The notes under the pieces: generated by a model
Told to the model about the DNA's origin: nothing
Seen by the model: the letters and a program-made list of their open reading frames with translations, nothing else
The model's database searches: none
Position numbers and translations under genes: made by a program
Origin: Rhexocercosporidium sp. MPI-PUGE-AT-0058
Taxonomy: Eukaryota > Ascomycota > Leotiomycetes > Helotiales
Length of the DNA stretch: 64,000 nucleotides
Assembly (NCBI GenBank): GCA_020746875.1
Contig: JAGTJL010000014.1
Span: 1,860,001-1,924,000 of the forward strand
Reading direction: 5' to 3'
In this document: one piece after another, positions 1-12,419 of the stretch
How the letters are laid out: every line of letters begins with the position of its first letter
Numbering within the stretch: the stretch's first letter is position 1

Positions 1-1290
1 CCACGGCATTAAAGAACAGACTCACTAGGCGAGGTAGTAGTTGTTCTACCAAAGCTTCATGCCTACAAGAAAAATGAGTCATTGTTCCCTTCGAAATTGG
101 CATACACCGAGATCATTTGGTGCCACGAGTGATGTTGGGGAAGTTGCGAGGGCAGGTGTAAGAGGAGTCTACGCTTACCCTACAGTATGTCAGCATGAGT
201 ACTCGTGAAGTCTTGGGCGCTCTTGGTGACACTCTCGGAAACGGGCTTGCGGCTCAACCTACACGTGATTGCAAACGCTCTCGACTCGAAAGTCCCAAGT
301 AGCCAAGCTCCAATCATCTTTGCAGACGACACCACCAGCGTATTCTCATTCTTAACATCGAAAGAAGGACGATGAAAGATCGGCCAACGATGATGGAAAT
401 ATGTAAAGTATATGTCTAGGTATCCTGCAGAAGTTGGGTCCACTGGCTTATCGGCAGTGTTCAAGGGCTGATCCGGAAGAACCTTAACAAAAGACCCTGG
501 AATTGAGTTAGCTACAGGTCTGAGTTATTTACAAAACATAGAAAGAGATTCAAGTAGACCTACAATCTACTAGGCCGGATGGTCCAGACAGTTTGAAAAC
601 CTCGGGCACCTTGGGGGCTTCAGATACTTGTTGGCTTGGGGTTGCTGTTGGAGCCACCGGTTCCGACATCTCAACATCCATGACCACATCCACATCTGGT
701 TCCGTTGAGTCTTTCGCTTTTGGCATCGCTTCTGGACTTTGGTTCTGTTGTTGCTCGTGTAGTTTGTCTACGGTTTGATCCTCCGTCCGGTATTTACACT
801 CAATTCCTTTCTTCACACATGTTGAACAATTGTCCTTTCCATCACACTTGATCTTACCTGTTCGGCATGCAAAACATGCTCTTTTGCTACGACCAGATGG
901 GTTTTGTTTGAAGGCATCTCCATGACGAGCTAGATGTCGTTGAAGCGAATCACTGTATCAAAATTATTAGCCCCACGCTCATCTGAGACATGCACATGGG
1001 GATGTAGAAGGATGGGAAATTGAAGGAAGCTCTGCAGAATTCCACTTCCAAGTAGGTAGAACGGCTTTCATACTCCGGTAATGTCACATGACAGAGATCC
1101 ATTTCGGTAAGTCGTCAGGAAGGAAACAGTCACAAGGGATGCCCTACTTTCTGTTGAACTCTCTCTCACAAACCTGACACTTCAAGATGTTCTCCGGATC
1201 ATGAGTCTTCTCATGACGAGACAGGTGCTCCTTTCGTGAAAAGGCTTTCCCGCACCCCACCACGGAGCATAAATGCTGGCGAGAGTCCAT
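1..1290 (-). CDS. C2H2 plus Zn2Cys6 fungal transcription factor (3' part beyond the left edge)
   Basis: Nuclear DNA-binding regulator read leftwards and cut by the window edge. Exon 1 (1290-1148) encodes a first C2H2 finger (C-x4-C, then H-x3-H in LSRHEKTH) and starts a second (CQVC). The second is completed after an intron (953-1147) by SDSLQRHLARH. A zinc cluster follows at once, CFACRTGKIKCD...CSTC...C, with six cysteines in canonical spacing. After an acidic, proline-rich linker and an intron near 490-575 comes the start of the fungal-specific transcription factor domain (YFHHRWPIFHRPSF). Another intron lies near 57-180, and an exon then runs off the edge. The start at 1290 (MDSRQHL) is the last Met before the first finger; an upstream ORF to 1542 could extend it. 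The family is secure, the target genes are unknown. Confidence 0.85.
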
Positions 1291-2094
1291 CGGTCCGGAG
1301 GAAATCCAACTCCGTGTACAGGGACTACGTGACCCTCCCTCAGCAATAGCAGAACGTCTGACTTGAACTCTCTTTGGATCCTTTCCTGCGTGTAGCTTTA
1401 GGGATGAGTGGGATGGAATTGCGACGAGAGGGAGCCGTTGAGAGCCGGATTTGCGTGGGAGGTAGCGATTAGAACGTTCCCCCGAAGACTGCGACGCCAA
1501 GTCCAAAGACACGAAGACGCAGTGGTGCTGGTGGTGCGACAAGATTATTCAGGAACACGGAGATAGGAGGAGGAGTCCTGGCTACGAGGCTTTTAGACTG
1601 GCTATCCCCGAGGAGGTTGATGTTGATGTCAAGCGGTGGGATGGAGGTGGGATCCGAGGGTCTGGAGATCTTCTTCAATCAATTGGGAGCTGGGCCGGGG
1701 GGCTTGGATGTCCATCCAATAGGATGTAGCAATGTGAGACGGTTCGCTTGGTTTACCAATCGACCAACCGGCTCGAGTTCAAGATCCGGACCCCCCACAA
1801 AACCCAGTCCAGTCGAAAGCTTCAGCTCGTCACCACCAGTAACCTTGATTCATTCCAGGACGGAATATAATACATGTATCGCCAGGTGGGAGCAAGCAGT
1901 CCCCCACCAACCTAATCCTTTTGATGAGTAAGAGTGCTTGAGTGCTTGTGGGTTTCGAGCAGAAATGCCTTGAGACCTTGATTGCATAATCCGGTCTGCC
2001 CACAGTCTCGAGTAGTGCAGAGGCATGAGTAGAAGGTATGAGGATGATGAGGGTTTCAAATCTAGCACATGAGGCGCACCAGTCTTCCAAATGT

Positions 2095-2104
2095 GTATAT
2101 AAAG
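2095..2104 (+). promoter_or_regulatory. Probable TATA box and pyrimidine-rich leader of the NmrA-like gene
   Basis: TATATAAAGG lies about 130 bases before the ATG at 2230. It is followed by a C/T- and CAT-rich leader (about 2117-2229) typical of well-expressed filamentous-fungal genes. Confidence 0.45.
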
Positions 2105-2229
2105 GCAGGTGCGATTCTCCCAGAAATATTCCTTCTCATCAACATCACATCCATCATTCCACCATTCCATCTACTCAATATTCAACCTACAAATCCCTCC
2201 ACCAACAAACCATAACCACCCCAAACACA

Positions 2230-3192
2230 ATGCCCTCATACAAGAATGTCGCAGTTCTCGGAGTACGTATTGCCTGAAATCATCGTCCATCGACTCCCCA
2301 TGCTAACAGTCAAAAGGCCGCCGGCGCTCTGGGAGCCCCTGTTCTCAAAGCAATCGTTGACTCTGGCAAGTTCAACGTCACCGTCATCACTCGCCCATCC
2401 TCAAAATCAACATTCGATTCCTCAGTCAAAGTCGTCCGAGCAGACTACAGCTCCGTTGATTCACTCACTTCCGCTCTCAAAGGCCACGATGCTGTCGTCT
2501 CAGCAGTTGGTACGGAAGGTTTGCTTGGCCAGTCCATCCTCATCGATGCAGCAATCGCAGCTGGAGTCAAACGCATCCTCCCTTCCGAATTTGGATCTGA
2601 CTTGAGCAATCCCAAGACCGCAGCCATGCCAGTCTTTGGTTACAAAGTGGCGACGAGGAAGCATCTCGAGGCAAAGGTCGCAGCTGGTGCCGATATCACC
2701 TACACCTATGTCGTCAATAGTGGATTTCTCGACTGGGGTCTTGATTCCACCTTCCTTCTGGACTGGAAATCTGCCGAGCCAAAGCTGTTCAACGGCGGAG
2801 ATTTCGAGTTCAGCTCAACGACCCTTGCATCGGTTGGACAAGCTGTCGTGGGCGTCCTAGACCATCCAGAGGAGACGAAGAACAGAACCGTCTACATCCA
2901 GGACATTGCCATTTCCCAGAAGAAGCTGCTCGAGCTGGCAAGAAAGGTGGCACCAGAGAAGAAGTGGAATCCGGTCACTGTCAGTCTCGATGATCAGGAG
3001 AAGTGGGCAAATGCAAAGGTGGCGGAAGGTGATTTTTCAATGCCTGTGATGTATACCTACCTCAACGTGGTGATGTTCCAAGATGGGTACGGTAGTCGCA
3101 TTGAGAAGTTGGACAATGAGCTTCTTGGCGTCAAGGGCAAGACTGAGGCAGATGTTGAAGCTATCTTCAAGAAATTGCTGGCAGGAAGCTAG
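2230..3192 (+). CDS. NmrA-like / isoflavone-reductase-type NAD(P)-binding protein
   Basis: Two exons, 2230-2262 and 2317-3192, separated by a 54-bp intron (GTACGT donor, TGCTAAC branch point, AAAAG acceptor), give a 302-residue protein. Splicing creates the dinucleotide-binding motif VLGAAGALGAPV across the junction. Further family marks are the internal segments VSAVG, AAIAAGVKRILPSEFG and the substrate-side NSGFLDWGL. The length matches atypical short-chain dehydrogenases of the NmrA/PCBER group (usually 300-320 aa), which either reduce aromatic substrates or act as redox-sensing regulators. It lies 509 bp before a secreted FAD oxidase on the same strand; a shared pathway is possible but unproven. 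It looks intact. Confidence 0.85.
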
Positions 3193-3700
3193 ATGCTGGG
3201 CATGCAAGGCTTTGAGTCTGTATTTTAGGGATTCAAGTCACGAGCTTTGAGTTGATTTTGCTTTTCTCGATCGCTCGTGGTGTAGTTTCATGCTATCTGA
3301 AATTGTGATCAGTCCATCCGAACCCACCTTCTTTTCTGCATCCAGATACAGATGAGCCAAGAGAGGGGCTCACATGTAGCCGCAAGGGTCAAGTCTGCCT
3401 ACCGGATGATTACGCTTTCGACAACAACCCAGTGGTTATAACAAGGCCGCCAACCTCGCTTGGACTCTGTCCCTGGCTAGTCGTCTGCAGTACGACGCGA
3501 AAGTCATTTATCCATACATTCCCGCATTTTGAATCTACCAAACAACATCAATTCCGAGGTGGAGAAAGAAGTTAAAGGTCGGAACATGCCCATCTCAGCT
3601 GCGGGGAATCTTGTGGTGGTCTTCGAATTGCAGTTCAATAGCCTTTGCTTGTTTTCGTCAAATTGTGCACTTCGAGACTCCCACTGCTTCTTGGACCACA
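3193..3700. other. Intergenic: 3' end of the reductase and promoter of the FAD oxidase
   Basis: No supported gene. An ATG at 3611 is in frame with the next gene, but the ATG at 3701 gives a much better signal peptide. Confidence 0.5.
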
Positions 3701-5654
3701 ATGTCATTCCTCGCATCCGTAACAGTCTTTTTCCAAATTGTGTACCTCGCTTCAGCACTTTCCCAGTCATCCACAATCCTCCCACTCCAGCCCCAAGAAC
3801 TCGACCCCACAACACTCACACCCGAAGAAGCGCCTCTCCTCAACTTCACCAACTCATCCCTTCCCCGCAAAGCCCAAAAATGCAAAGTCTTCCCAGGCGA
3901 TCCCACATGGCCATCTGACCACAAATGGGATCTCCTGAACAAAACCACGAACGGCGCACTCATCAAAACAATCCCCATCGGTGCGCCCTGCTTCCCAGGT
4001 CCATTGTACGACGCAGACAAATGTAATCATATCGAATCGCAGTGGAGGAATTCAACTCTGCAGTAAATATCCTACCAGGCACTTACTTCTACTTGAAAAA
4101 TACTCTAACGGAAACATAGTATGTCCGATCCAACGTCAATGATGTCCCCACTCTTCCAAGGCCGAACATGCCAACCTCCCACCATCTCGCCAGCATCAAA
4201 CGGGACATGCACAATCGGTGGTTTCCCAGCTTACGCAATCAACGCTTCACGCATCGCCGATATACAACTCGGTGTCAATTTCGCACGGAACACCGGCATT
4301 AGACTTGTGGTTAAGAATACAGGTCATGATTTCTCGGGTAAATCTGGTGGAGCGGGAGCGTTAAGTATCTGGACGCATTACTTGAAAGATGTCGAATATA
4401 TACCCGAGTTCAAGGGAGAGGGTGAGAAGGGTTATAAAGGTCCTGCATTCAAGTGTGGGACTGGAGTTCAAGCTTGGGAGATTTATGAGGCGGCCAGTAG
4501 GAAAGGGTTGGTTGTTGTTGGTGGTGAAGGACGAGTATGAGCCCCTTATGAATTACTGACTCCAGGCTAACTTGGCATAGACTGTCGGTGTTATGGGTGG
4601 TTACATCCTAGGTGGAGGTCACTCTCCACTATCATCAATCCACGGCATGGGAGCAGATCACATCGTCTCGCTATCCGTAGTCCTCCCATCAGGGCGCTAC
4701 ATAACCGCTACCCCAACTCAAAACCACGATATTTACTGGGCCCTCTCCGGAGGCGGTGGTTCAACATTCGGCGTCGTGACATCCGTAACAGTAAAAGCGT
4801 ACCCGGACTTCCCAGTTTCAGCATTCTCATTCTCATTCAGCGCCACCACACCAACCGTATTCTGGGCCGGCGTCCGTGCCTTCTTCAACTACTTCATCCC
4901 CTTCTCTGCCGCAGGAACATATTCCTACTTCAAAGTCTACCCCGGGCCAGTCCCAACCTTCTCCATGCTCCCCTTCTTCGCACCAAACCTGAGCACCACT
5001 CAAACACAAACCCTCCTGCAACCCTGGTTCGAAGAACTCGCTTCCCTCGGTATCTCCATAACCACGAAACCAGTCAAATATCCGAACTACCTCTCCGCCT
5101 GGCAAGCCAGCTTCCCCCAAGAAAACGTAGGCAGCGACACTGGAGCCGTCGGCTCGCGCCTCTTCCCTCGCTCAAACTGGCTCAACGAAACCCTCCTAAA
5201 CGCCACCTTTGCAGCCTGGAAAGAAAGTGTAGATGCCGGTCTCTTCACCATCAATTTCAACTTCGCGCCTACCTTGGCTGCGGGTGGATTTCCCGACAAT
5301 AGCGTCAATCCTGCATGGCGTGAGACGGTTATGCATTCTATCCAGATCGCATCGTGGGCTGGTGATGCGGATTATGCGACGATTAAAAAGCAGAGGGATT
5401 TGATGACGGAGAGGCAGAAGGCGTGGATTGAGGTTAGTCCTGGGGCGGGTGCCTATTTGGGAGAGAGTGATAGGGAGGAAGTTGGGTTTCGGGAGAGTTT
5501 TTATGGGGGGAATTATGGACGGTTGGTTGGGATTAAAAGGGATGTTGATCCCGAGGATGTTTTTTGGGCGAAGACGGCTGTGGGGAGTGAGCAGTGGAGG
5601 GTTATTGGCAATGGGCCTGTTGATGACGAGAATGGAAAGCTGTGTAGGGTTTAG
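3701..5654 (+). CDS. Secreted FAD-linked oxidoreductase with BBE domain
   Basis: Three exons (3701-4062, 4120-4534, 4581-5654) give 616 residues. Starting at 3701 yields a hydrophobic signal peptide (MSFLASVTVFFQIVYLASA), so the enzyme is probably exported; several N-x-S/T sites agree. The FAD_binding_4 core contains LVVKNTGHDFSGKSGG, whose His is the usual covalent FAD attachment position, followed by GGYILGGGHSPLSS. The C-terminus has the berberine-bridge-enzyme signature (NYGRLVGIKRDVDPEDVFW). Family members oxidise alcohols, sugars or alkaloid-like substrates with O2; the substrate here is unknown. Length and motifs are complete, with no sign of damage. Confidence 0.88.
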
Positions 5655-5748
5655 CTGGGAGGCTGATATGGGAGAATGTCTGTTTTGATGGGTGGTGAAC
5701 CGCGGTGAGAAGTTATTCCTTGGGAGTGCGAGGTTACCATTGCTCTGG

Positions 5749-6185
5749 TATTTTGTTACATATCGCACTGGAAAGTAAACAAATTTTGTTTCTATCTTGA
5801 GTTCTCCTTTGAGGCAACGGCAAAAGGTTATGTTGCAGGTTGCATTCGAAAGTCAACAAACTATTTCCTCGCTTGTCTTTTCAAAATCGGCTTGAATCCA
5901 CTTTCGAAGTTCGGCAAAAAGTTCTGTTGCATGTCGCATTCGAAATTAAACAGATGAATTCCTTACTTATCGCTACAAAGATCACATCTAGTTCACCTTT
6001 CCGTCTTCAGCAGAAGGGTAAATCGGTTTTGTTGCAAGTCGCATTTGGAAGTAAACAAACCCTACGTCACCTTTCACTCTCGAAATCACCTTCTAAATCA
6101 CGTTTGAATTCACTTTTGCTACATCTCTATCTGCATATTCCGTCCGCTCTTTTGTTGCAGATCGTATCTCGAAGTAAACAAAGCA
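5749..6185 (+). repeat. Five-copy degenerate repeat with widening spacing
   Basis: A core close to TTTTGTTGCA-n2-TCGCATTCGAA followed by AGTAAACAAA recurs near 5750, 5829, 5923, 6026 and 6150. The spacings are roughly 79, 94, 103 and 124 bp, filled with CACTTT/CACCTTT-rich sequence. Copies 3-5 fall in one open frame (5840-6223) reading VLLHVAFEIKQ, VLLQVAFGSKQ and LLLQIVSRSKQ; copy 2 is in a different register. It may be a decayed minisatellite or a decayed repeat protein. It lies just after the BBE oxidase. Confidence 0.6.
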
Positions 6186-6189
6186 CCAT

Positions 6190-8042
6190 CGGCTCAGACT
6201 CCAACTTGGGTACCCTCTACTGATTTGGACAAGGTTTCATCTTTGCCTTGGAGTACCTACTCCACCCGCGTGCGATATTATGACTTTTGGTAGTGACATA
6301 AAATCACTTTGATGACAGCGAGACTGAAATACATTTGGAATACTCTATCGAGCTTGCATCAGTAGATCTCTTCCTCCCCCAGGTAATTACCACGTTGTAA
6401 ACAACGAATGCTTCCACCTCGCTTGTGGTTGTTGAGATTCGATTAAGCGGTTTGCCCCTCTTTTCGACGAAATTTTCTTTGGAGGTCTTGACATAGCTGC
6501 ATAGTTCTCGGATTTGAGTGAATTTGAATGCTATCCACTTGCCCTACCCGAAATTTAGCTTCAGGTAGGGCTGTAACGCCACTCCCTCCCCCCACCCCCT
6601 GAACGAGTGCAGATTTGCGCTTCCAAGTTCGACAATCTTTTTCCAGCACGCGTGATTAACAAAACAACGCTGGCTACATTCAGAGTAGATGAAAAAGACA
6701 CGGCTTCAATCCGAAGGACTATTGAATTATGATAGCGCCTCTTGTGAACATACATTGCTCGATACTTTTAGCAATAGACTAAATCAGTTGACCTCCACCC
6801 AGTCGCTCTCTAGTTACATGCCTTCGCTCATCACGAGCCTTGGTGTAATCTCTCGAGCTCAGTGTCGTTATTTATCGCTTCGATGGACATCGTGGGAGAC
6901 GTGCTGGTTGGGCTTTGAAGCATCCGAAAACGGTGCTTGAAGCGGCCAAAGCCATCGAGATTCCTGATTATCAGATCCCAGAACTCGAGGTCTTACTGCG
7001 AGAGTCCGAGGGGCTGGTGACAAGCTCGTGGTACCGTGGCGGACAGATGACATGGACGGCTTCAGGAAATCTGAAATCTGGGGTTTTGGCGATGAGGGAA
7101 ACCTGGACTGCGATTTTGATCAATTCGACGAGGGTGAGTGGTTTCCTAAAGCAGAAGACCTTACATCTGGACTGATGAGGAGGGTTCTGCTGTACCAGAA
7201 GCACCCTTGCTAAATGTGAAGGATTTTGTGAACAGGCTGGTGCTCAATGATTGAAGGAACTGGTACCCTTCTGACACTACATGACCACCTGTCCCGTCAA
7301 TCCCAACAAGTCCTCGTCCGCAATTGTTTTCTCTCTCAACCTCAAGACTAGTTCAATTCTAGCATTTATCTGCTCTTTACTTCTTTGCTTGAATCTCTTG
7401 ACATCTATTTTTGAATGGCAGAAGAACTGTGCCTTTGTCTTTGTAGTCTGGGAGTTTCTGGTTCGGTCTCAATCTTCGCAAAACAAGCCAACTGTTCCTC
7501 AGTTCCCACAAGAAAATCCTTCTGTTGCACATTCCAGAACATAGCACATCAACTGTGCAACCCTAGTCGCCACCTCCGTCTTGTTCCATGGCCCTGCGAT
7601 ATTTTATTTTACCAGCTGAGGTCAGCTGGCCAAGCACCATCCCCATCCGAACTTGCACAAGCTGCCAGCTCATGCCGCCCATTTTACAGGAATGATACGG
7701 TGTGCTGCACATATTTCTGTCTCCCTGGTTCGGCTGATGAAAGCCCTCGTTTTCCATGCAGTGTTTGTGGGATTGTGACACGAAATGTTATACCGAGTCA
7801 CAATGGGTACCTAGGATTCCTTCGGCGGGAAAGATGAAGCGAACGGAAAGGATTTTAAGGCTTCAAATCGCATCAGAAGTACCGGCTTAATATCGTGGTT
7901 TTTGAGATGTGGGTGGGTAAGATCCTGAGTCTGAAGCGGCGAAGACCTTGAGACTTGCAGATCGAGCACAATTGTTGAAACAGAAACGGTTGGAGTACAA
8001 AGTCAAGTCTAACTGTAACGGCCGATTCAAGTAATACACGCA
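6190..8042. other. Gene-poor stretch with a possible coding fragment at about 6890-7215
   Basis: No complete gene recognised. Around 6890-7175 (+) one frame reads GWALKHPKTVLEAAKAIEIP and continues acidic and gene-like. A second frame (7028-7213) also looks coding (FDQFDEGEWFPKAEDL), as if a frameshift separates them. There is no start, domain or recognisable family. Confidence 0.25.
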
Positions 8043-9936
8043 TCATACGAAGCGCCTGGGTCTGGACCTCGACCTTTCTCTTCTAGCCACCCTCGGCACA
8101 AAGTTCCCAGCCTCCAACTCTCCCACCCCAGACATACTTGCACGACCCTCTCGGTGCGAATTCAAGCCCACCAACGCCAACCCATTCGAATCCTTCGCTC
8201 TTACAGCAAATTCATCTCCGATCTCATGATCAAGCACAATATCTTGGTCAAGAATCAATTGAAACTCGGGCTCGGAAATACCTCGAAATCTTCTTGTGAA
8301 GACAATGAAGGCTTCCATACAGAGAAGAATGAGGAATGTCATACCACCTGACCAAGCCATGCCAACGAGGCCGTCACTTACTTGAATTCTGAGGCTTCTT
8401 AGCAGATCATCCGAACAAGGGATTACTGGAAAATGGTGACGTACCCAAGTTGTTCCCATTTGTGGTTGATGATCACCGTGTATCCGTCCAGTGCTGCAAC
8501 ATCGGCGCTGGTAACCCATCAGGAATCTATGCCCCAATCTAGAAATGAGAGCACCCCTGAAATTACTTACCGGGCGAACCCAGCTGTCAACAACATGCCA
8601 ACCCATCCTGCAACCCCGTGAACCACGAAAATCTCGTTAGTGTCGAAGTATACCACACTGATGTCCTGGAACAAGGCAACGAAGAAGCTACCAGCTATCC
8701 CAAAGATTGGAGCGGACCAATATGGAACCTACAACTCAGCCTATGTAAAGCCAAAATTATGAAGGAGACTTACATATCCAGCTGCTGGAGTGATAGCAAC
8801 AAGTCCAGCAACTGCCCCGTTGCAGAATCCTACGACCGAAAACCTACCCGCATCCACATCTCTTCTCGAAGCAGCGAGGTATTCCAAGAGGCTTCCCATC
8901 ACAGCACCCGCACAAGCAGCTAGATGTGTCGAAATACAAGCCGAGGCAGCCCTCAGATTTGCACCAAGTGCTGAGCCTCCATTGAAACCAAACCATCCGA
9001 TCCAAAGGAAGGCGGTTCCGAGTACCACGTTCACAACATTATGGGGTTTATATGGTCGATTGAGAGAATCTTCGTCGACTTTCTGAAGAGGTGGCAGGCG
9101 GAATATGGTTCGTCTCCATTTGAAGAATATGGAATATACTGCGGAGGTTGTGGCAGAGACGATGTGCACGACCGTACCGCCCGCGAAGTCAAATACACCA
9201 CTAGTTTCGCCTTTCCAGTAGTTGGACCAACCTACCGGGTTCCAGGACGAGCGTGCGATTGGGTCGTATACAAGTGTTGACCAGATGAAGATGAAGACGA
9301 GGAAATGAAGCGGTCTTCCTTTGCGGATAGCTGCTCCACTCACCACAGCTGCCCTGTTCTCCGTCAGCAGTTAGTCCCAACCGGTGAGTGAGACGTACGT
9401 GAAGCAAGCAAACATGCCTTGGTAGAAGGTGTATGAAATCTGTGGGATTTTGGTGCCAGGTTTATTCCCCCATGGAATCGTCATCGCACTGTGAAGAGCC
9501 ACGCTATCGGCCCCTCCCCACAACCATCTGGAGCCCGTGAAAGTAATGGTGTAGCCCCATAGAAACCACTGATACTGCTCAGTATTGCTCAACTCGGCTG
9601 AAGCCCTGTATGATTGCTTACTTGAATTCCGATGAGTGCTGTAGTCATCATGGACAGCCACATCATGGATATTGCTGAACACCTCTCGGAAATTCCAGAG
9701 TAAAAGAGCCCCAGTCCTGGAACCATCAGTAGAACGAGGCCACTGGAAAACATCATCCAAGCCAAATCACCACCCTGTTTCCAATTAATGAGCTTGAAAC
9801 GTCTCGAAAAGTGACTATTGGTTTTACTCACAGAATAAAATTCATTTGGATTCCTGTTGCTGAAATCCTCTGCCGAAATGTTCAGACTTGCAGCATTGAA
9901 AGCAGTTACAACATCAAACCTGTAATATTGCGACAT
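8043..9936 (-). CDS. Ammonium transporter (Amt/MEP family)
   Basis: Seven exons run from ATG 9936 to TGA 8043. Introns I could place are 9775-9831, about 9578-9623, about 9351-9395, about 8732-8775, 8508-8570 and about 8400-8443. The product is a polytopic plasma-membrane channel for NH4+/NH3. Family landmarks in order are GGDLAWMMFSSGLVLLMVPGLGLFYSG, YDPIARSSWNPVGW, FDFAGGTVVH (the conserved Asp and first pore His), FGFNGGSALGANLRA, FVVHGVAGWVGMLLT (second pore His) and VAALDGYTV. The hydrophilic C-terminal tail is about 75 residues. All pore residues are present and every exon joins in frame, so it looks functional. Such genes are usually under nitrogen catabolite control; no regulatory sites were assigned. 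Confidence 0.92.
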
Positions 9937-10520
9937 ATTGACGACGACAGACAGCCGTAAAATATTGGAATGTAAAGTTACTGAAGATCAAATCAGAACT
10001 TACTGGGATCAGAGCATGGTCCCCACGAGAATGGGCAGGCTGACTGCATTGATGTATGTTGTGTAGCCACTCAGCTCTCAAGTCGGGCAATTTCCCTAAC
10101 CCAATCCAAAGTCTCCGGTAAAGCTCTTCCCGAGTCATTGTGATCGAGCAAAAGAACCTCTGAAGGTTCTAGAAGAACACAAAGTGCAACACGCAAAGAA
10201 TGACTGAATTGTAAAACACCAATGGAAAACAAGTCAACACCGAGTAGCGGATGGATGGATGCGTCTCATGTCGAGGCTCAAACTTATTCTGCGTCCAGGA
10301 AAGCCTAGAGAGCTTATTGATGTGACGTCGCAATTGGATATATTGCTGCATGCCGGTCGTGTGTTGGCTTGGTGGTGAGACAACGATATTCGTAGCATCA
10401 TACAGGTCTCACAGCCCGAGGTGACCTGGCAATGTCCTTGCATGGCTTCAACAATCAACCCAGCCCTTGAGTCTGCATGACAACCCACGGTATGAATTTG
10501 ACAGAGGCGAACGATGAACA
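9937..10520. other. Promoter region between the divergent transporter and the next gene
   Basis: No supported ORF. The genes on either side diverge, so both promoters probably lie here. Confidence 0.45.
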
Positions 10521-11750
10521 ATGTACGGCTCAAGTAAGAGCTTCCGACATGAGATCCAGCTTCATCACGACATTACCAAAGACGGCAAATGGCGATGGTT
10601 CGTACATACGAGTAATGTCCACGACTACTCACGAAGATTGGGTTCTCAGATCCTCAACGATAGATTAGGGCTATCTCAATCCTCGAGGTCACGGATAGTC
10701 CCCAGCGGTGGAGTTACAGAAAGCGCTTTGAGGATCATCATCAGCACAATCCCCGGAGAAAGCGATGATAAGGTCCCTGTGCTCACGATCGATAGTCGGG
10801 ACCATGGATTCAGACAACTTCTTGATCTCGCAATTGCTTGCTGGGAATACGAGTGCCCTATTAACGACCAGTTCCGAGATTTTGCGCGAGTGGTTCAAAG
10901 GAAATGGACAGCATGCAACACGGCCGAGTTCAGTAAAGGTGCAGCGAGGCCTGAACGCAAGAAGCCGATTGATTGGATGTTCATTGCTTTGGTTTTCGAC
11001 TGGCAAGATATATTCCAGAGTATGTCTGTACGGGTCATCATAAAATACGATCCGAAGGGTTTCCCGGTTGAGGATAATTTGAACCTGCCGTATGACTTCA
11101 GAGGTGTGAGACCTCCCTGAGAACTAAGTTTCTTTGCTGACTCCAAGATGCCAGATCTTGTAGATCAAACCCGACGACTGAAGGTAACAAAAACTTACAA
11201 CTGCATCAGAGATGCTTGGATCTCCCTTTACGACTCCGAAGACAGGCATGCCTTAAGCATGAGCAAGATACACGAACACTTCCAAGACCCACGACTCGGC
11301 ATCGACCTCCGCCGCCCAGCTCCGGAGGACCTTCACGATCAGGTCGATGCCGACAGGCTACTCTATGAATTTGGGACTGTGTTAGGAAGACAGGAAGGAA
11401 AATCAGCAGAACTGCCTTTGCTCGAACTTGATGTAGCCAGCCCTCCCGCCAGACCAAGAGGCAGAAGCGGAGGCTTTTCTGCGATTGCTTTAATGACAAT
11501 CAATTCGGGATATGAGAAGTCGAAAAAGATAGCTAAGAGAAATGGACTGTCAAGAAGTATGAGCAGTAGCCAAGACAGTGACAGTGGGGACTCTTGGAAG
11601 CAAGCACAGTCATCTCTTGAATCGGGTCTGAAGCAATGGCGTGCGTGTAACCTGGTTGGCATCCCAATTTCTGAGTTCTTCGATCTCCGGAGTCGACATA
11701 TCCAGCAGCCGACCTCCGAGCTCTCTCCGGTTGGGAAATACCAAGAGTAG
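10521..11750 (+). CDS. Hypothetical protein, weakly BTB-domain-like
   Basis: Two long open stretches join in frame through a 42-bp intron (11106-11147; GTGAGA donor, TTTGCTGAC branch point, CAAG acceptor), giving about 395 residues. The middle part (LTIDSRDHGFRQLLDLAIACWEYEC, then KPIDWMFIALVFDWQDIFQ) resembles the helical second half of a fungal family of BTB-like nuclear proteins. A clear BTB fold at the N-terminus is not visible. The C-terminal third is basic and Ser-rich (KKIAKRNGLSRSMSSSQDSDSGDSW). The start at 10521 is the first ATG of the frame and an upstream exon is possible. Function unknown. Confidence 0.5.
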
Positions 11751-12419
11751 CTCAACATGAAGTGTATGTTTTTGTTAGGCGGGGCTGTCATAGAGTCGAC
11801 AGACCGGCATGTATAGATCCCATGGCTTATGTTTCTTGAAAGGTTGATAACGAAAAAGAACTTTTGAAGGATCAAGAATTAGAGGTCCCCAGGCTCGCTG
11901 TGAGAGTATTGTGGTGCTTTCTTGTGAAAGGAGCTACATGAATCATCCCCAATCGGTGTATCAGGCAACGGCTTTTCGAGAGCTTCAGTATGTAGCGTCA
12001 AGGCAGTCTGTGTCGATGGTTCAGCATTGCTGTGTAGCCCTAGTAAAAGTTTATGTTCGTAAATTGACTTGCTTTTGTTGTTGGAGATGGACAAGATTTG
12101 CAGCGCCTAGTGCAAAGGGAATTCAATGTTATACCTGATTCGACAGAGGAAATCCATATCTCCTCCCTTGAGCCCCCAAACCTGACGGTGTCTCGTCGAT
12201 TGAAGTTGCGGAATGATGCTGAAGCTTGTGAAAGAAAAGATGGCGACGATGCTGACTCAATATCCCCACTGTTCAAATACCGGTCGCTGAAAATGGAATT
12301 CATGCTGCGCCACATCATCCTGGTCACCAGCAAATGCTCAGCCTCGGCCACAAGACTCATCACTACCTACGTGGTCTTCAACGAAGCCTTGGAATATAAG
12401 GTCCAGATGACCCTCGTAG
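11751..12419. other. Intergenic region before the dual zinc-cluster gene
   Basis: Nothing convincing. The open frame at 12098-12511 (+) overlaps the true first exon in another frame and carries no motif. Confidence 0.4.

Noticed and set aside
5196..5768. 190-codon antisense ORF opposite the FAD oxidase
   Set aside because: Shadow of the strongly coding plus strand; composition (Asn, Pro, Ile-rich) reflects the opposite strand's codons.
7281..7837. ORFs of 87 and 140 codons
   Set aside because: No motifs and no coding bias that I can see; they overlap each other in different frames.
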